Below, piece by piece: positions 21,161 to 33,744 of a DNA stretch of 64,000 bases; position 1 is the first letter of the stretch; every line of letters begins with the position of its first letter. Position numbers and translations under genes: made by a program. This DNA is from Cristatella mucedo (taxonomy: Eukaryota; Bryozoa; Phylactolaemata; Cristatellidae). A model generated the notes under the pieces. It had not been told where the DNA came from, made no database searches, and saw only the letters and a program-made list of their open reading frames with translations. The stretch covers positions 6,416,501 to 6,480,500 of the forward strand of contig WPIO01000015.1 of assembly GCA_009760855.2 (NCBI GenBank), written 5' to 3'.

Positions 21161-21509
21161 ATTGCGGGCTGCGGTGTGAATGGTTTATGTTTTATTGAGC
21201 TGAGATGAGATTCTTTTAGTTTTGAAAAGTCTGTAACTCACTTCAGGCTACACTTCTTCTGATCAGCGTTTGACGACCACCACCTCTCTAGCCTTTGATC
21301 CACAAACTAATTTGCACGTGGGTTTGATAGCAAAAATCACCTAATACCACCCGGCTTAAACAAACATTGAGATGTATTTTTTAAAGTACTGGTTAAGTTA
21401 TTCCGTGCGAAAAACCAGAGGGGTTTCGCACATCTTTTATTGATCAATATAAACCATAATATTTATATAAACGTATCTATATATGTATTTGTTGACATAT
21501 ATATGTGCA

Positions 21510-21511
<2 letters not shown>

Positions 21512-21552
<41 letters not shown>

Positions 21553-21600
21553 GAGTGTGTGCCTGTGCGTGTGAGCGTGTGCCTGTGCGTGTGTATGTGC
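21512..21600. repeat. (GT)n microsatellite
   Basis: A perfect GT run at about 21514-21546, then a degenerate GT/GC tract. Confidence 0.95.
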
Positions 21601-21979
21601 GCGTGTGTGCAGCCGATTCTGCTCTTAAGAATAGTCTTGGGGCCGGCAAATAGGATAATCTTATATCTGATATTATAAATACAAATCTTATATTTTGAGT
21701 ATTCACACGTGCAGAGTGAGACTAGGTTGCAAAAAAATTGGAGCGAGAATATGCTATTTATTCAAAAGCAGTATATATATACATATATATGTTTATAATT
21801 GTAACCACTAAATGATTTTTAGCCGGTAGGTATCAGTACTAAATGTTTACTAGGAAAGAGTATTTGGTTATTCGGGCTTTAATTGCTACACGATAGCAAA
21901 ACAGCAGCACAACGATGTACAGTCAATGGCGTTACGTGTCAATAGCAAACGAAAATTTACATAATATATTAGATGATAA

Positions 21980-22088
21980 TAACCGAAAGCCTCTTAGGCT
22001 GTGAGTGCGCTATACAAAACTCTCCTGCGTAACACCCACATGGTCTTTATGACTTTGTGGAGTTACTGACGGAGATACACATAATAAT
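21980..22088 (+). mobile_element. LINE-B 3' end only
   Basis: About 100 bp matching the last ORF2 codons and the 3' UTR of the 18455 copy, ending gagatacacataataatagt. LINE-A is inserted in or next to its tail. Confidence 0.8.
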
Positions 22089-22480
22089 AGTAATACATTT
22101 GAAAAAACACCCTCAGAGAACACAATCTCTTTCTAGGCGCTTTCCAATTGCTGCAGAGGAAGCACGACGAATCGAGTGGTTAGTGGTTGCATGCTCAGTA
22201 AACAACAACAATAACATGGTTAGGGGTGACATGCATAGGTTCAGCATGCAAGTATGGTTAGTGGCAGCGTGCACAGTGTCAGCAACCATAAGCTCATACA
22301 GGACGAATTAGAGGCTGCGTTTTTAGTTTCTTTGGAAATGCGATCAAGTCAGGAGAAGTCCTGATTTAAGGTTATGATTGCCGATGAAAGGCACGGTCTC
22401 CAAAGGATTTGAAGTTTATGCGAGGTATAGGTAAACAGTTGGATTCCGAAAAGTGGGTGGTGCGATACTTAGGTGGTGCG
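22089..22480 (-). mobile_element. LINE-A 3' fragment
   Basis: Hairpin tail at about 22100-22150, 3' UTR, and a few ORF2 C-terminal codons on the minus strand. There is an internal deletion relative to the 52258 copy. Confidence 0.8.
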
Positions 22481-22484
22481 CCTT

Positions 22485-23930
22485 TGGCGTTGAAGCTCAT
22501 TTTGCATAAGTGCCCGTGGGCAAAGCGACACAAAATTTTTTGAATAGATACAATTGAACGTGTACTACAATATTCTCCAAACATTTAAGCTAGTACAAGC
22601 TAATTTTTATTTGATTGTAGCCTAACTAGAATGGATTGTGGTCGATAACGGTAGTTCGTCGAACCCGCAGGAATCGGGAACAGTTAATCGGGGAATAGCA
22701 ACTTTCCAGCCCATGGAGATGGGGATAACCAAAGGCAAGAAATGTGTTGGCTAGTGATAAGGGTTTGAATAATAATATTAAAAAAAATATTATTTAGTAA
22801 TAATTAATATTAAAAAACCTAATGGCCAGTCTCTAAACGTTTTTGTGGGTGGGCTAGATCCCCAAAGGAAAGACGCGAGTAAAAAGAGCAAAATGGTGGG
22901 ATGACAAACTGAACTTCAAAGTAGTTGTGATGATAGGCCATAGAGAGCCTTACAGATGTTTTATATCAAATTAGTGCGGACTTTGTATTGATAATATTTT
23001 TAAAAACTGACCGGCATTTACTTTTTAGGCTAGAATTTTTAAATAAATTGAGTTACATGTTTAGATCAATGCCATAAAAGCTCAATAAATGACATAATGT
23101 ACTGAAGGGATGAGTAGGCGAGATTGCAGGCCTTGATAAAAACTCTGTGATCAATGGTGTAGAGAGCTAACCTACGAAACTTCTTTGCGTTGATGAGTTT
23201 CTCATTGGTTTTTCAACTATTTTCAAGAAGATTAAAAGCGATAAGACAAATCCCTTTAGTTTCGTGCAAGCTAAGAGTAATTCTCAATGTAGAGGATCTA
23301 ATCCCAGGATAGGTTGATTGGTTGATCTAGTGCTACTGTATTCATGTCCGTCTACAATCTGGCCGTCCTTTTTAAAACCGACATTTGAATGCGTCAGCAC
23401 ATTGCATCCACTTTTAAATGGCCTACTTTCAGCTGAGGAACATTGACGAAATTCGGACCTTCTTAAATCCTAGTTAAACAGCCAAACCGGTTTACGAGCG
23501 TGTGATATCGCATTGATATTATCTTAAATTTCTTTTTTTAATTTCCTTAATAAGGACTCCGGGCACGTGTAATTCAAGTTCTGTAAGTGGTGAAACACCT
23601 AAAAATTTCTATCTAGTCTACACAGAACTGACTAACTTCCATATCCCTTCATCATCGTTCGAGCGTCACTGTTTTTGTTTTATTGTGGATCAAATCACTT
23701 CACCATTAATGTCTTTCAATACTACTGCCGGCCTTCAGGTTGCTTCCTAAACTTGCTCGTACCTACTAATCCCTTTCATTTCTCATCCGGTGCCCTCAAG
23801 CACAGCTACTAGCTCATAGCTTTCTCGTAGTAGTTACTCCCACGAAAATGCAAAGTTCTTGCGATCGGGCTCAATCTGCATCTGGGTTTGGTTGGCACAT
23901 GCATTTGCTTAGCATAATTTATGTCTCATC
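22485..23930. other. no recognised gene or repeat
   Basis: About 1.4 kb, AT-rich, with only short frames. No splice-bounded coding segment or known element was identified. Confidence 0.4.
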
Positions 23931-23934
23931 TAAG

Positions 23935-24110
23935 TAAGTACCTGTTCCGGTCAGCTTTCCTGAGCCACAGAGAACTCGCCAGTTTTTGCTTTTTGCTTTG
24001 TTGGCATACGTGTGCACGATTAGCGAACGCTGCTTTCCACGGTGTTCTATTTACCAGCGGCCCAGGGTGTGCTCGTTTTGGGCCTTTCAACTGCAGCCCT
24101 ACTTGCAGGC
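23935..24110 (+). repeat. repeat Z copy 2
   Basis: Matches the reverse complement of 16163-16310: ttccggtcagctttcctga, gtgcacgatta, gtgttctatttaccagc, gggcctttcaac. It has no coding signal that I recognise. Confidence 0.7.
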
Positions 24111-24167
24111 TACTTGCACTCTTTCGCTTACTTACCTGGCGAAAGTGTTAGGATAAATTTAATTCTT

Positions 24168-24333
24168 GAGCCGTGATGACACACTAGGTCAGATGGTTGA
24201 TTTCAGGACCTCGGTCCTCGGATCTTGGCTTTTTATCCTGCAGTGGGCGATCCGTCATTGTCCCTGCAAGTAGTGGTAATAGCCGTAAAGGCTCTTCAGT
24301 CGTTACATAAAAGAGGCTGTGTAATCAGCAAAG
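24168..24333 (+). mobile_element. SINE-2
   Basis: tRNA-like head gagccgtgatgacacactagg, then gtgggcgatc, then the body aatagccgtaaaggctcttc and the end aaaagaggctgtgtaatcag. It directly precedes module X copy 3. Confidence 0.8.
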
Positions 24334-24535
24334 TATGAGTATATCTTTAGAAAATTAAAGACGGTCGGGTACTGAAACTTTGATCTGCGATTCACTCACC
24401 TGTTTTGCCTCACTGATAAGAAAACAGTGCAAGACTAAAATTAGTGAAGCATTTCCTGAGCTAAATAAAAGCCACTGCACACACGAAAGCAAACCTCACG
24501 CAAACATCCACCTTGTTTTTACACCAAACACTTAA
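24334..24535 (+). repeat. module X copy 3, left part
   Basis: Starts within the module (aaaattaaagacggtcggg) and keeps AATAAAAGCCACTGCA at 24474. It is cut by the LINE-A tail at about 24536, directly after acaccaaacacttaa. Copy 4 is cut at the same place. Confidence 0.7.
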
Positions 24536-25786
24536 TAATAATAATAATAATGCGTTCAAAAACACAAGCTCAGATAACTCAATCTCTTTCTAGGCCCTTT
24601 ACATTTGCTCCAAAGTAAGCGTGATCGAATGGTTAGTGGTACCAGGCTTAACAAACGACCAGAATAACATGGTTAGGGGTGGCCTGCACAGGGTTAGCAT
24701 GCAAATATGGTTAGTGGCAGCATGCACAGTGTCAGCACACATAAGCACATATCGGACTAATCACGACGACCAGCTAAATGCTCTCATAAATAGATGCATT
24801 TTTAGTTTTATTTTAGATGTACACAAGTCAGGAGATGTCGTGACGCAAGTCGGGATTGGGTTAAAGGCATGGACTCCAAAGGATTTGAGATTTGTACGAA
24901 GTACTGGTAAACAGTTAAATTAATAAAAGCAGGTGTCACGATGATTAGCCTGGTGGGGGGCAGATCTGATAGGTAGGCTGGAGCAAAGCATGAAGGCACC
25001 TTAAAGAGAATGGCAAAACCTTAAAGTCGACGCTTTGCTTGACAGGGAGCCAGTTCAGGTCGGCGAGAATTGGTGAGATGTGGCAACGATGACTCTTACG
25101 TCAGACAAGCCTAGCTGCAGAGTTTTGCACCAGCAGTAAACACCTGATTGCAGAGGCCGGTAGACCAGTGAGAAGTGATTTACAGACGTCAGGATGAGAT
25201 GTCACAAATGCATTGACTAAACTAGATGTGGTATGCTTGTCTAAACAAGCCTAAACTTTAGCGATGGTTTGCGGTTGAAATTAGGCAGACTTGACTGTGG
25301 AGCTGATATGATCGCCTAATGAATGGTCACTTTGGAACAGGACACCTAGATTTAGTGCAGATTCAAGAGAAGATATGCTATTTTAGGGTTATTTTTTCCT
25401 ATTAGTGAAACACACTTGGTTTGCCCATAACTAGCTAGCTGGCTTTATTATAATTCACTTTACGAAAGTTTGTTGCCATTGATGTGTGAATGTCATTAAC
25501 ACTTGCAGCAAAGCATTTTAGAGAATCCGACTGTGGAGGGCTGAGAGAGATCAAATCAAAAGTACAACTGACTATAATCTGCACAGAAGTATAGGCCTAC
25601 ATTGCGCCTGGCAATTACCTCGCAAGAGGGAGTGTGAAAGCCGTGAAAATAACGGAACTAATAGCACAGTCCTTAAATATCTTATATTCCACAGGTATCT
25701 CGGAGGATCTTCGTCGATTCACTTCAAAACTCTGAAATCTCCTATTGAGAGTGCAATCAAAACGTTGCATTTCAGAGCCACTGATG
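24536..25786 (-). mobile_element. LINE-A inside module X copy 3
   Basis: (TAA)n tail, hairpin region, 3' UTR and a decayed ORF2. The 5' truncation falls just after gtgatgcc (about 25786). The copy inside module X copy 4 ends at the same base, so the two are duplicates of one insertion. Confidence 0.8.
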
Positions 25787-25935
25787 CCACTTACGAAACT
25801 GGCGGTGCATGAGCGAGCCTCTGGAACTACTTGGAGAACTTTCTTTGGGCCTTGGCTTCCTCGTCGTCCGAGGAGCATTGCCCAAATATTCAGCCACGAG
25901 CTTAAGAAGGAATGTCAAGAAATTCCTTATTGAGC
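25787..25935 (+). repeat. module Y copy 3
   Basis: Continues the module after the LINE: gcatgagcgagcctctggaa, ctacttggagaactttc, agccacgagcttaa. It matches copy 1 at about 17060-17165. Confidence 0.65.
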
Positions 25936-27600
25936 TTTTCCATTAGTCGAATATTTGTTTAGGGTACATTTCGAAAGACAAATGTGTTAGAACTTTGATC
26001 GGAGCTCAACTGACTTGTGCTTCCAAGAAACAATGGCAGTAGAAACCATGTCTAAACCGGATGTAAACCTGAAGCAACTTATCTGCAAATAAAAGATGTA
26101 TGGACCTGTGCCTCAAATGCGAATTTTATCCCAACTCGTTGAACCTTGGTAGATCGAGCTATATGTATAAAGATTGCTGATGTGCATTCCTTCACTATCA
26201 TACATCTTCATTTCCAGTTTAGGTTTGTGCCTTTGTAAAATCTATAGCTCGTCTAATACGTGACGTATCGGAATATGAATGAATTCAAGTTCAGCTCTGC
26301 TTGTCATAACTATCCCTGGTAAAATTTCTTATTTCAGTTGAATATGTTTTGTTTTATACGTCATTAAACGTAGTGTAGCCATTTTTCCGTGAGCATGGGC
26401 ATGTACAGCAAAATATATTCAACCGAGATCAGAATTTTTACCAAGGTCCTTGCCCTGCTTCTGTTTCGAGCTCAGTTTTAGGCTACAGCTGCCGGCCGGT
26501 TTACCGTGATAAGTGTAAAAACCCCAAGGGCGAGAGGCTTTGGCTGTGCATTGGCCGATGCTACAGTAACCTCACCACTGTCGTCCGCTCAGAGCTAGCA
26601 AAGTCAAGCGATCAATCGACAAACAACTACCGTGGTTTTAAAAAAAAATTGAAAAATGAATAGCACTTTCTAACGCACGATTACAATAAGCACAATAAGT
26701 ACGTGGATTCACAGGGTAAGTTACTAATAGGCTATTAGGTGACTGAATAGGTAACTTGTTAGTAGGTTCAACTGCCTCATTAATATAGAGCAGCATCAAC
26801 GGCTAACAATTCTGCTTAAAATAGGCGGGAGTAGTTAATCGAAGAAGAGCGGGGCAAATAACTGAAAGCTATCAAGGTGCTGCCCCCCCCCCTGCAGATT
26901 GGCCTGCTTGGGCTTAATGCTGGGGCTTGATGAGTGAAACAATGTGAATGCCAGTGGGCTGCTGGGCAGGGGAAACTGACGAATGCTACTGAGGTGAGTC
27001 AGACGTTGTTAGGTGGACGCGGAGACTCTGGATTTTGCCTTTGGATTGGCCACACGGGGATTAAGTCAATGGATAGTAATGTCTGCAGCAGGTATGCGTG
27101 CCTTACAACTCGTGGATGCTCACCTCCGACAATTCGCTTAAAGATCAACCGAGCTAAGAATGATATTACCATTAAAGCCGTGTTATTTTCATTAATAACT
27201 GCACGAAAGTTTGTGTGAAAGCATGAAGTGAGAGACGAAGAGAGATACAGCCAAACTCGTCGACGGCAATAAGAGAGGTGGAGAGAAAGATGAAGGAGGA
27301 AAGTCGGAGAGAAAAGGAGAGAGTGAGACAGAGAGATCAGAGAGAACAAAAAGTGATTAGGGTTTGCCAGTGTGTCTTACAAGTGGGGGTTACGAGTGAC
27401 GACAAAGTAAAAACTTGGATCACTTCTAGTACTGGGAGGAGACATGTTCTGACAAGCCACCACCGCCTCTGTCGCCCCCTCTTTCTCAATCTCCCGTAAA
27501 GAAATTACCGAGCGGAAAAGATGTACCCTCTGCATGAAAAAAGTAAACCATTTAGACTAGAGAGTGCTTCGCCCTTGACAGGATGCTACTGCTGTGAACC
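25936..27600. other. no recognised gene or repeat
   Basis: About 1.65 kb. A C-tract lies at 26883-26892 and a purine-rich GA patch at 27230-27350. The frames at 26934-27218 and 26999-27349 show no family motif. Confidence 0.4.
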
Positions 27601-27603
27601 TCG

Positions 27604-27755
27604 CACAGCAAAAAGGCGGGTTTTTTTACGACGTCGGCCCCGAGGTGTGGGTACGTGTCCTACGACGGTCGATCATCTACTGCCTCTGCAAGCCGTGGTG
27701 ATAGCCTTTAAGGCTCTTCAGTCGCTATACAAAAGAGGCTATTCAATCAGCTAGC
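27604..27755 (+). mobile_element. SINE-2, diverged copy
   Basis: Body gcaagccgtggtgatagcct, ttaaggctcttcagtcgcta, and the end caaaagaggctattcaatca. The head is degraded around 27610-27660. Confidence 0.7.
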
Positions 27756-28331
27756 ATTATTATTTGCTATTATTATAAGTCTATAAAATGGCTGGATTGC
27801 TTGAGCCGTTTCCTACATCAATGAGCAGAGATCGAAGTGGCTCGTTCAATTTGCTTTATAGTCTTCAGTCGAAAGAATGAAGTTCTCACTTATGTTAGTA
27901 ATATCAGGATTATTCCGTAGATATCGTGATTCTGTTCGTTCTCATCGTAGCTAGTCCGTCTCTTTCCACAAGCAACTAAAGTGTAATTGAGTTTTGTAAG
28001 AACTAGGCGGCCCAATTTCAAATAATTTGCATGCAAAGACATTTTTTCTGTGTACAGTTGGTTAGACGTGCTCTACACGCTGCTGGCTGGCGTCGATATC
28101 TGATGGGTTAGCTAGTTAACAGAATAGCTCCCTGGAATTTTGCCCGGACCTCTGATCCTACCTGTGATTGATTTCAGCACGACCCATTAATATATTCCTG
28201 AAACATCGTTGTTGGTCCTGCATCTGCCGCACCAGCTCAGCAAGTCTACATTACATCGAAATTAAGGACTCGTCCAATCCTCAGTGAGGTAGCCGTAGAA
28301 ACTGTATGATGGGATGTGTAGCTACAGGTCC

Positions 28332-30274
28332 CAGGGGCGTAGTGAGAGCTTTCAACACCCGGGGACACAGCTACAAATGAAGCCACATCCCATTGTCAAA
28401 ATTTGCTGTAAAATAGCTCCACCACAAAAGAAATGCAAAAGCACATGCTAGCAGGCAGATCGAGACGAGAAAGTTGTATTAACTGTAGTAAAAGTACACG
28501 GTAGCTATCACCACTGTAACCTAATTGATTTGGTTTGGCCTCGAATGCGGGAAACTGGTCTATTGCAGTTTGACAGTAAACATTTCCCAGTGTTTCTTTC
28601 TCTATGCTTAGCAAAGCCAAATTGGAAGGTCGATCTTGCACCATTGATGCTCTCATATAAGACAGGGTTATATAAAGCTTGCTAAAAGAACGTATACAAC
28701 TAGGCAACTCTCAAATTAGGAATCACATCTTCTCCGTAACTGACAATGAAAGACGCGAGTTTCAGTGGTTTTCTTAGTGCTGTGTCGTGACTTGTGTCAC
28801 GAAGCATTTTAGAGTCACATTTTGGTTGTACTGCTTTGTTCCACCATCGTCTAAATAACTGAAGCCTCCAAAATTTAGACATTGCTGGCGGATTTTGATC
28901 TGGTCAAGTGTCTTCAAAAGCATCTCAACTTTCAACAAGAAATCAAATTTGACGAAAAATGTATGTGAGCTCAGAAACCTAGCTGTAATTTCTTGTCGGA
29001 GATAGTCTATTCTGCCCTTCGTGAATCTTGAAATTTTATCTTCTGCCGTGAGACCGACATCTCGAGAGAGTTCTTCAGGCATCTCTATCCTTCGGCAGAT
29101 TCTTCGTTCTACTGCAACTCCCTACAACTCACTTCTCCTTCGGGCATCTAGTAGTAATTATTGATTGGCATAGGTCTACTTGAGGTCTTGATAACGCAAT
29201 ATCAAGAGAGTTGAGGTCACAAGAGGCGTCTTTGTAGTTAATTTTTGGATCCTGCAGCCTTATCAGAACACAGTCAACCATCCTTGAGATGCTGCACTAA
29301 AATGACAATAGAACAGCAAAGTTAAAGTAATGCTGTACCGAAATTTCAACGTAGCCAACAAGTTAGTGTACAAAATACAATGTAGGAGACTGTCAGTTTT
29401 ACTTCTTGTTTTAAGTGTTTTTCTTGCGTCGTCAGACAATAAATCCATAAGATCTACAATGCTGCTCAATCCATCAATGAAAGCTTTCACAGTCTCCACT
29501 CTTGAACCCCACCTTGTTGCAGAGTCGCGTTTAAAAGTGGTGGCTACGGCTTTATTTAGTTTTTCCCACTTCAGAGTGTATCTCTAAAAGAATAATTAGG
29601 TGCTCTGTATTGTTCAAAAAAGGTAATGACCATGGAATTTTGACTTGAACCACGAACTCCTGCAAGGTTTTAGCAGTGATTGTCGTTGTTTAAGAAGTTG
29701 TCTTCTTATTTCTAGACAGTATTCTTTTTTCGAACACCTGATGTGCGGCCAAACATGACTGCTTTGTTGTCGTTTCACATCCAGTTAAGACTATCTTGTG
29801 TAATCTAATAGTGTGTCGGTGCTCAGCCATGGCATGCCTGGTCAGCCTGGACGGGGGCGTCGCAGGCCTCACTCGCCCTTGACGGGACACAACCCGCCTA
29901 TGGTAGGCAGGATGGTGTAAACGAACGGCAAGGGCAGTTAGAATGCGGACGGAGGGGTCAACGGCCGTGCACTTTTTGAGCTGGGAGCGATAGCCGAATA
30001 CGCGATGGTTAAAGTCCCCTCGGCGTTTCCATGTCGTCGCGTGTGCACCGCCAGAGCGTCAAGCTACAGCTCGGTCTAAGTCTGTAAACGTGCGTGAAAT
30101 AAGTCAGCCAGCAATAGTCAAGAACATTAAAAAAGGTCTTGCTTGAAATAAATATTCATATTAGGTCATAGATAAGTGTAAAAAAAATATGCACAATCAA
30201 TTGTGCGTTTGCCAGCCCCTTAGCCCCGGCGCCCTTCGAAATGTGTCCCCTGCCCACCCATTGCTACGCCTCTT
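28332..30274 (-). mobile_element. hAT transposon, ZMYM1/DUF4371-like, with terminal inverted repeats
   Basis: The left end reads CAGGGGCGTAG (28332-28342) and the right end CTACGCCTCTT (30264-30274), imperfect inverted repeats of the type seen in this hAT branch. Between them the minus strand carries a decayed transposase. The flanking 8-mers (acaggtcc, acagagtg) share only four leading bases, so a target duplication is not proven. A second, shorter copy lies at 50110-50575. Confidence 0.75.
28396..29640 (-). pseudogene. hAT transposase remnant (ZMYM1/DUF4371 type)
   Basis: A cut-and-paste transposase of the hAT superfamily, the kind domesticated as ZMYM1-like proteins. Three minus-strand segments in different frames can be placed. 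Near 29500-29590 is TFKRDSATRWGSRVETVKAF, the conserved TRW-x-SR region. Around 28774-29082 there is a middle part with LRQEITARFL. Around 28396-28707 is the C-terminal dimerisation region, LSYMRASMVQDRPSNLALLS followed by IEKETLG. The last matches the family motif of Arg-x-Ser-Met-x-Gln-x-Arg and Leu-Ala-Leu-Leu-Ser-Ile-Glu. Frame breaks and stop codons make it non-functional. The N-terminal zinc finger was not found. Confidence 0.75.
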
Positions 30275-31639
30275 ACAGAGTGAGTGAGCTGCTTCCCTGA
30301 ACGTGAACTGAAAGATCGTAAAGTACGTTCGCTGGTCACTTGAATTGCTTGCAATGGCATTGTATGCAATGGCTCACGAGCCTAGCCGGAGTGTGTTAAT
30401 TTAGCGTGGCAGCCTTAACTCCGACAGACTGTTAAGAATGAAACACTCTCCCAATCATTCACCTATAGTTGGTATATATTTAGCCTATACCTATAGTTAG
30501 TATATATATAGTTAGCTATAGTTAGTCGACTGTCGTTAGTGCCATGCCACATTCTACCTGGTTCCTGGCTAGTTTCTACCGGTTCTTCAGCTGAGTGTAG
30601 GCCGCACAAAAGTGGATGCAATCTCCCGATGCACTCAAATGTCGTTTTTAAAAAGGTTATAACCATATTATGAACGGATGTAAATACAGTGGCTCTAGAT
30701 GAACAAATCCTAGGTTTAGCACTTCTATATTGAGGTTTACACTTAGCTTTCCCGGAATTATGAATGTAGTTTCAATGTCTTATTTCTTTTAGAAAATAGT
30801 CACCCTAACGAGAAACTCACTGCTGCAAAGAACTGTTGCTGGTTAGCTTTCGATTCTATTGGTCAATAAGTTTTCATTCATACCTATTACATCGCCTATT
30901 CGGCAACGCAGGATATTGCGTCGTGTATAGAATTTGAGGAGCATTGATCTAAACCGGAAACCGGCGTTATTAAAAAACTTCAAACGTAGAGGGTAAATAC
31001 TGGCCGGGTCGTAAACATAATACCACAACAAAGTCAACACTACTTTGATACCAAACATAGGTATGGCTCTCTAAAGCCTATTATCGCAATTTGTTATAGT
31101 TCAATTTTTCATCAAACTACACGACTCTTTTCACTCATTTCCATTACCCGGAGCTCTTGCAGACCAAAAAAAATTTGGAGACTGGCATTAAGTTCTTAAT
31201 TGGTAATTATTATGATTAATTATTAGGTTGGTACCAGTGCCTTCTATACAAACGTGACTTACTTCCTGGCATCCCCGACTCTGTCTTTAAAAAAACAGAT
31301 GAAATCCCACCTTACCTCACAGCCTTTAACTGACACGTGCGAATTTGCTGTCGTCGGCTAATGCCTGCTAATGATGTATTCATCGCTGGCCATATAATCG
31401 AGCATTGTGTCAGCCAATGTAAAGCGCCTAGAAAGCTACTGTAATTTCGTTCGGAGTGCTATTCAAATGTCAGTCTGTTATTATCAATATTTTTTTGGTA
31501 TTACTAAATATGAAAAACTAGCTTAGACGAGTGAAAAGGAAGGGAAATGACGTCACAAGGCGTTAACAAGAGAAATCTGGATGAAGAAAGACGACAAAGA
31601 CGAAGGAGATCGGCTACCCTTTGAAGTGCATGAACCTGA
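30275..31639. other. no recognised gene or repeat
   Basis: About 1.36 kb. The minus-strand frame at 30843-31058 (71 codons) has a mixed, protein-like composition but no family motif. A short TATAGTTAG repeat lies at 30465-30525. Confidence 0.4.
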
Positions 31640-32325
31640 CCTGTGACTGCAAGTTGCCTGCTAGACTCTCAGATCGAGGCAGAATATGGAGCTTCCGCAA
31701 TACAAATTACGCCTTCTCTCGTGCCTCACGCTGAAAAAAGTAGCAAACTATTCTGCTTAAATCAAACGAGAAAAAACGGCGAGCGGCGACAATTACCCCG
31801 ACCCATACAGAAGGCTCTGCCAGTCATCTAGTCATTGGTGGCTGACCGAGGCTTCAGAGAAAGTGGCTTCAAGCTTATTATTTGCAACCCAAGCTGTCTG
31901 TCGATTGTTTGGGCAGACTGGAAAAACATTGGCTTCGCTAGCACTCGAAGAGCATAGCCACAGAAAGGAATTAGGTGAATGCAGAGCACGAGCGTTTAGC
32001 ATGCGAAATTTGGCGAAGCAAGGTCTGTAGTAAAAACGACCAGTGACCACCAGAGCAGTTACTTACACAGCTGCTCTTTTTAATGGAAGCTTCCTTCCGA
32101 TGAGTTCAAATGCACAAAAATAGCATTTATCTGTAGAAAATCAAAGATGGTCGGGTAAATTAACTTCTACGTGGAGATTCAAACACCAGTCTCGCATCAC
32201 AGATGAAACAAGTTATATAAGATTAAACTCTATGAAGCATTTTACAAGGCAAATAAAAGGTATTGCATGCCCTTAGGCGAGCCTCATGCAAACACAAAGC
32301 ACATGATTACACCGAGTACTTAATA
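31640..32325 (+). repeat. module X copy 4, left part
   Basis: Aligns with copy 1 from the tctcagatcgaggcagaat region through gtagcaaactattctgct and cagagcagttacttac to AATAAAAGG at 32252. It is cut by the LINE-A tail after gattacaccgagtacttaa. The TATA region is eroded. Confidence 0.7.
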
Positions 32326-32578
32326 CTATTATTGATAATGCATTATAATACAGCACCAACAGTGAATTCAATCTCTTTCTAGGCACTTTCCATTTCCTGC
32401 AAAAGAAGCACGATCGAAACGATGGTGTTAGGATGCTCAATGAACGACATGAACGCCATGGTTAGGGTAGTCAGGCACAGTGTCGCCTTGCAGGTGTGGT
32501 TAGTGGCAGCATAAACAGTGTCAGCACTCATGAGCACAAAAAGGGCTCATCACAGCGACCCACTAAATGCTGAGATAG
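32326..32578 (-). mobile_element. LINE-A 3' fragment inside module X copy 4
   Basis: A degenerate (TTA)n tail, hairpin region and 3' UTR in minus orientation. The copy breaks at about 32578 where a plus-strand LINE-A piece starts, and resumes at about 33745. Confidence 0.75.
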
Positions 32579-33735
32579 ATTTATATTAAAAAAATATTGA
32601 GGTGAATGAACAAATATCATCCGAGGTGCCTCTGAAATACGGGGTACCTCAGGGCTACGTGCTAGGTCCGAATCTGTTTACGGTTTTCCCTCTCCCTCTT
32701 GCTGATGTGACTGCCAAGCACAATCTAGACTTTCACCTCTATGCGGATGACACTCAGTTGTACCTTTGCTTTGATTCATTCCAGCCTTCCTGCACCTCGA
32801 GTTCTCTCAACTCACTTGCTGCATGTATTGTTGACATCCGCACATGGATGATGGCAAATTTTCTACAACTAAACAATAATAAAACTAACTTACTAGTTAT
32901 GGGAAAACTCAGTGTGATTCAGATATTGGAAAGGCTGACGCTCAAAATTGGGGCTCTGCTAGCATATTTTCAGTTGAATCAGCTCGAAATTTAGGTGTCA
33001 TGTTCCAAAGTGACCTTTCGTTAGACGATCAATTCAGCTCCACAGTCAAGTCTGCCTACTTTCAGCTACATAACATTGCTAAAATTTGGGATTGTTTAGA
33101 TAAGGATACCACATCCTAGTTGGTCCATGCATTCGAGACATCCCGTCTTGATTTCTGTAACTCACTGCTCACTGGCCTACCGGCATGTGCAATCAGGCGA
33201 TTACAGATGTTGCGAAACTCCACATCTAGGCTTGCCTGTCGCGAGCTTCGCAGTTGCCACATCACACCACTTCTCGCCGACATGCACTGGCTACCAGTCA
33301 AGCAACGGATCGATTTCAAAGTTTTGTTGCTCACTTTTAGGTCCCTTCATTCTTTGGCTCGAGCCTATCTCTCACATCTACTCCCCCACCAGGCCAAGCA
33401 TCGTGCCACCCGCTTTTCGGAATCCAACAGTTTACCAGTACATCGTACAAACCTCAAATCCATTAGAGACCGTGCATTTAGTTCGTATGCTCCCAAAGCC
33501 TGGAACTTACTTCCGACTTGCGTCAGAACATCCCCTGATTTGACCACATTTAAAAAGAACTTTAAAACACCTATTTAGGACAGCATTTAGTGGGTCCCTG
33601 TGATTCGTTCTTTATATGCTTGTGAGTGCTGACACTGTGCATGCTGCCACTAACCACATTTGCATGCTGATCCTGTGCCTGTCACCCCTAACCATGTTAT
33701 TTATGTTTATCAAGCATGATATTACTCACCATTTA
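32579..33735 (+). mobile_element. LINE-A RT segment in plus orientation, inserted or inverted inside a minus LINE-A
   Basis: Plus-strand translation gives SSEVPLKYGVPQGYVLGPNL, FHLYADDTQLYLCF and, in a second frame from 33120, the RT tail ([33 protein letters not shown]). The catalytic YADD is intact but the frame breaks near 32994. It ends in the 3' UTR without the hairpin or microsatellite tail, which argues for an inversion or recombination rather than a standard insertion. Confidence 0.85.
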
Positions 33736-33744
33736 ATCACTGAG

